Shown here in pieces: positions 20,023 through 22,750 of a DNA stretch of 22,750 bases; positions within the stretch are counted from its first letter, which is position 1, and each line of letters begins with the position of its first letter. The position numbers and the translations under genes are program-made. The DNA is from JAISGQ01 sp045604155 (GTDB lineage Bacteria > Bacillota > Clostridia > Oscillospirales > Acutalibacteraceae): positions 1 through 22,750 of the forward strand of contig JAZUNN010000025.1 in NCBI GenBank assembly GCA_045604155.1. Direction: 5' to 3'. The notes beneath the pieces are model-generated. The model did no database searches. It saw only the letters and a list, made by a program, of their open reading frames with translations, and was not told the DNA's origin.

Positions 20023-20880
20023 TCAAGCATTTGCATAAACTCTCTCAATAAGTTCACGTGCGGCAACTGCATTTTCGTTGGTCGTATTCTCCAAAGTAGC
20101 CTGAATATAAGGTTTTTCAGCTTTCAGAAACTTTGCAATGGCGGTGTAATCCATTTCACCGTTTCCTGCTCCCACGCTTACAAGCTTACCGTTTTCACGT
20201 ACAAAGTCTTTGATGTGGACCATGGCAATACGGTCGCAAAGCTTGTCCATTGCATCGGCTATGACATAGTCACGGTTGTCCACATTCTCCATTCCCAGGA
20301 GATTTACAGGGTCAAGAATTATGCGCAGATTACGGCTTCCGATGCCCTTTATTACCTCCAGCGCACGGTCTGCGTTATATACAATATGATTCCAGACAGG
20401 CTCAATGGCAACAGTGACACCGTAGTTTTCGGCACATTCCACCACGTCGGAAAGATTGTGCATGAAAATATTCAGGGCCTCCTGAGAATGGGTATTGCTG
20501 TCATATTTGTATTCTGCGTTGGGTGCGCCTGTTTCAGTGCCTACAAGACAGGCACCTGAAAGCGCAGCAACACGGATATTGGCATAATAACGGCTCTTTA
20601 TTTCTTCAAGCCTTGCAGGGTCGGGATGAGCAAGATTGAGATAGCATCCGAGCACCGCAATATCAAGATCTTCCTTTGCAAATACTCGCTTTATATACAT
20701 TGCCATACCCTCGGTCATGGTGGTATCGTCAAAGGCAACACCCTTTATGACCTTCTGAGGTGCAAGGTGCACGCAGGTAAAGCCCTCTTCCCTCGCTTTT
20801 GCAGCTCTTGCTTCTATGGTCTGCATTTCTTCAGGGCAGTTTGTATTCACGTCGTGGAGTCTTATTCCTATCTGAAGCAT
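20023..20880 (-). CDS. TIM-barrel sugar isomerase/epimerase-like protein
   Basis: A 285-aa member of the AP-endonuclease-2 / xylose-isomerase-like TIM-barrel superfamily. The expected metal ligands are in place: Glu160 (VAIEPVWN), Asp190 (ILDPVNLL), His222 (MVHIKD) and Glu264 (ATLEN), so it should be a metal-dependent isomerase or epimerase and not a broken copy. GAGGTG lies 5-6 nt before the ATG. It directly follows uxaA and precedes the unit terminator, so a ketose or uronate epimerase role in galacturonate metabolism is plausible. The specific reaction cannot be read from the sequence, because family members act on many sugars. Confidence 0.82.
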   Translation of the reverse strand: MLQIGIRLHDVNTNCPEEMQTIEARAAKAREEGFTCVHLAPQKVIKGVAFDDTTMTEGMAMYIKRVFAKEDLDIAVLGCYLNLAHPDPARLEEIKSRYYANIRVAALSGACLVGTETGAPNAEYKYDSNTHSQEALNIFMHNLSDVVECAENYGVTVAIEPVWNHIVYNADRALEVIKGIGSRNLRIILDPVNLLGMENVDNRDYVIADAMDKLCDRIAMVHIKDFVRENGKLVSVGAGNGEMDYTAIAKFLKAEKPYIQATLENTTNENAVAARELIERVYANA

Positions 20881-20906
20881 AAGTTCACCTCATAAATTTA
20901 TTTTTT

Positions 20907-20931
20907 ACGCCTCCCTGAAAAAGGGAGGCGT
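20907..20931 (-). other. Intercistronic stem-loop between uxaA and the TIM-barrel gene
   Basis: A perfect 9-bp stem, ACGCCTCCC with GGGAGGCGT, has a 7-nt loop. On the coding strand it is followed by AAAAAATAAATTTAT and the GAGGTG ribosome site of the next gene. It has the same layout as the stem-loops at 8094, 14787 and 17090. It is not an intrinsic terminator for this strand. Confidence 0.6.
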
Positions 20932-20940
20932 ACTTATATA

Positions 20941-22425
20941 TTACAACATTACACCGTCTTTGAAAATAGAAATTTCACGGAATCCCTGCTCTTCTGTTCT
21001 TGTCTGTTTGCCTGATGCAACTTCAAGAACAAGGTCAAAGAGAGCTTTTCCTGCTTCGTCTATTGTGGCTGTGCCGTCTGCGGCAACACCTGCATTGAAA
21101 TCAATCCATGAGGATTTCTTTGTGGCAAGGGGTGTGTTTGTGGCTATTTTGAGGGTGGGTGCAGGCGCACCGAAGGGTGTGCCTCTGCCCGTGGTGAACA
21201 GAATGATATGTGCACCTGCGGCGGTAAGTGCAGTTGCGGAAACAAGGTCATTGCCGGGACCGTAAAGCATATTGAGTCCCTTGGTTGTAACTGCATCGCC
21301 GTATCCGATAACATCGGAAATGGGCGCAGAGCCGCCCTTCTGGACACAGCCGCAGGATTTATCCTCAAGAGTTGTGATGCCGCCCTGCTTGTTGCCCGGG
21401 CTGGGGTTGTCATAAACAGCTTCACCGTGGCGGATAAAGTAAGCCTTGAAGCCGTTTATCATATTTGCAGCTTTATTGAAGATTTCTTCGTTAACACAGC
21501 GATTCATAAGGAACCCTTCTGCGCCGAACATTTCGGGCACTTCGGTAAGCACGGTAGAGCCGCCCTTTGAAACCAGCATATCAGAGAAACGTCCAACCGT
21601 CGGGTTTGCAGTGATGCCCGAAAGTCCGTCGGAGCCGCCGCACTTCATGCCGATCACAAGCTCACTGCAGGGAATCTCGGTGCGGGTAAAGGAAGACGCA
21701 AAGTCTGCAAGCTGAGAAAGAAGCTCTGCGCCTGCTTCCATTTCGTCCTCCACATCCTGACAGGTGAGGAACTTCACTCTGTCGGGGTCGTAGTCACCGA
21801 GTTCAGCCAAAAACTGGTCATGGGTAAGATTTTCACAGCCGAGGCTCAGCACAAGCACTGCGCCTGCGTTGGGGTGGCGGGTCAGTGCTGCAAGGAGCTT
21901 TCTTGTCTGGGCGTGGTCCTCCCCCGTCTGAGAGCATCCAAAGGGGTGAGTGAATGTGTATAGTCCGTCAATACTGCCTTTTACAAGGTGCTGATTCTCA
22001 CGCACCATTGCTTTGGCAATATCGTTGACACAGCCGACGGTGGGGATTATCCAGATTTCGTTTCTGACTCCCACCTTGCCGTCTTTTCTGCGGTATCCCA
22101 TGAAGGTTTCCGCATCAGTTTCGGGCAGGTAATGCACATCGGGATTATAGGTATACTCCACCTCACCTGAAAGATTGGTTGTCATGTTATGGATATGCAC
22201 CCATTCGCCCACAGGAATATCGGCGGTGGCATGACCGATGGGGAATCCGTATTTTATTACGTTTTCATTTTTAAGAACAGGTGTGAGAGCTATTTTATGT
22301 CCCTGGGGAATATCGGAAAGTGCGGTGATATTCTGACCCTCGACAGTACATACAGTGTCCTTTGCTATGGGACGAAGCGCAACAGCCACGTTATCGAGTG
22401 GGTTGATTTTTATAAAGTCGGGCAT
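20941..22425 (-). CDS. uxaA: Altronate dehydratase
   Basis: A 494-aa enzyme that dehydrates D-altronate to KDG in the galacturonate branch. The N-terminal SAF-like domain (about 1-90) is followed by the large UxaA/GarD catalytic region, with THPFGCSQTGEDH (159-171), LGCENL (195-200), GMKCGGSDGLSGITANPTVGR (259-279) and KSCGCVQKGG (356-365), cysteine-rich motifs fitting the iron-dependent family. The open frame extends to 22566, but AGGAGG lies 7 nt before the ATG at 22425, and the extra stretch covers repeat DNA. It is followed by a TIM-barrel gene. The galactarate dehydratase GarD is a less likely alternative given the context. Confidence 0.95.
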   Translation of the reverse strand: MPDFIKINPLDNVAVALRPIAKDTVCTVEGQNITALSDIPQGHKIALTPVLKNENVIKYGFPIGHATADIPVGEWVHIHNMTTNLSGEVEYTYNPDVHYLPETDAETFMGYRRKDGKVGVRNEIWIIPTVGCVNDIAKAMVRENQHLVKGSIDGLYTFTHPFGCSQTGEDHAQTRKLLAALTRHPNAGAVLVLSLGCENLTHDQFLAELGDYDPDRVKFLTCQDVEDEMEAGAELLSQLADFASSFTRTEIPCSELVIGMKCGGSDGLSGITANPTVGRFSDMLVSKGGSTVLTEVPEMFGAEGFLMNRCVNEEIFNKAANMINGFKAYFIRHGEAVYDNPSPGNKQGGITTLEDKSCGCVQKGGSAPISDVIGYGDAVTTKGLNMLYGPGNDLVSATALTAAGAHIILFTTGRGTPFGAPAPTLKIATNTPLATKKSSWIDFNAGVAADGTATIDEAGKALFDLVLEVASGKQTRTEEQGFREISIFKDGVML

Positions 22426-22473
22426 GATGATGCCTCCTTTAATGTCAAAAAATAATATATCCAAAAGTTTCGT

Positions 22474-22675
22474 CCACCTTTTCAAAGGTGGCAGGATTGT
22501 CAAGGATAGAATCCTTGACGCAGGTGTTTGAGGACGGCAGTCCTGGACTCTTTTTTCTTTAAACATCAGGCGTATCGCCTGATGTTAACTATCAACAGGA
22601 AGTTAAGGGCTTTGCCCTTAAAACCCACAAGGAGCTTCGCCCCTTGACCCCACCAAAGGACCACCGTTCCTTTGG
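22474..22675. repeat. Array of short hairpins (copy 2)
   Basis: The gap upstream of uxaA has consecutive palindromes: CCACCTT/AAGGTGG (22474-22491), GTCAAGGAT/ATCCTTGAC (22499-22519), AGGAC/GTCCT (22531-22544), AACATCAGGCG/CGCCTGATGTT (22562-22586), TTAAGGGC/GCCCTTAA (22603-22621), CAAGGAGC/GCCCCTTG with one mismatch (22628-22646) and CCAAAGGA/TCCTTTGG (22653-22675). The block GAAGTTAAGGGCT...GCCCTTAAAACCC (22599-22626) is shared with copy 1 (6448-6475), differing only in the loop. No reading frame with a ribosome site lies in it. Confidence 0.85.
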
Positions 22676-22686
22676 AATCCTGTTTT

Positions 22687-22750
22687 TTACAGGCAACGGG
22701 CGTAGGCTGCGATTGCGCCTTCTTCTCTGATAAGTCTGAGGTTTTCGATG
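22687..22750 (-). CDS. C-terminal fragment of an unidentified gene
   Basis: The last 20 codons of a minus-strand gene enter from the right edge, reading IENLRLIREEGAIAAYARCL and ending in TAA. It is upstream of uxaA on the same strand. By operon custom it could be tagaturonate reductase (uxaB) or uronate isomerase (uxaC), but the fragment is too short to assign. Its coding status rests only on an open frame, so it is tentative. Confidence 0.5.
   Translation of the reverse strand, partial: IENLRLIREEGAIAAYARCL

Noticed and set aside
22426..22566. N-terminal extension of UxaA from an upstream ATG
   Set aside because: The extra 47 codons run through the hairpin repeat and have no ribosome site. 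AGGAGG 7 nt before 22425 and the normal UxaA length fix the start there.

Overview
The window looks like chromosome of a pectin-degrading gut Clostridia member, most likely Ruminococcus or a close Oscillospiraceae relative. This is inferred from gene content (an Lpl/Ytc-type importer with MsmX-like ATPases and a cytoplasmic pectin pathway), strong AGGAGG ribosome sites and short trinucleotide-loop hairpin repeats. It was not tested by any search.

Layout. Positions 1-2880 are accessory DNA, probably the end of an integrated mobile element. They hold the start of an excisionase-like gene, a ribbon-helix-helix antitoxin with a zeta-type toxin, and a rightward string of small genes: a 42-aa protein, a stand-alone HIRAN-domain protein, two proteins of unknown function and a Lar-like zinc-ribbon protein. 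A tRNA-Leu(GAG) with a consensus promoter and terminator follows (3041-3214), then cysteine synthase (3249-4178).

From 4320 to the right end nearly everything serves pectin and galacturonate use, and all of it except an AraC-type regulator is on the minus strand. Unit A, read right to left from 10109, is an MsmX-like ATPase, kduI, a cytoplasmic GH28, a hairpin-repeat array, a GH105 unsaturated rhamnogalacturonyl hydrolase and kduD, ending at a strong terminator (4242-4279). The AraC gene (10435-11238) is divergent from it. Unit B, read right to left from 19699, is an ECF-S-like membrane protein, LplB-type and LplC-type permeases, a large solute-binding lipoprotein, two small membrane proteins, a second MsmX-like ATPase and two more small membrane proteins. 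A predicted promoter and a perfect cre site precede it. Unit C (22750 to 20023) is the tail of an unidentified gene, a second hairpin-repeat array, uxaA (altronate dehydratase) and a TIM-barrel isomerase/epimerase-like protein, ending at a 14-bp-stem terminator whose loop contains a second perfect cre match.

How it fits together (inference from known families): the lipoprotein and LplB/LplC import pectic oligosaccharides using one or both ATPases. GH28 and GH105, neither with a signal peptide, trim them in the cytoplasm. KduI and KduD turn the unsaturated product into 2-keto-3-deoxygluconate (KDG), and UxaA feeds the saturated galacturonate branch into KDG. AraC probably responds to the substrate and CcpA gives catabolite repression.

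Most novel-looking elements: the four or five uncharacterised small membrane proteins built into the importer operon; two intergenic arrays of short hairpins whose stems covary between copies; and a repeated hairpin, A-rich, Shine-Dalgarno module at four gene junctions.
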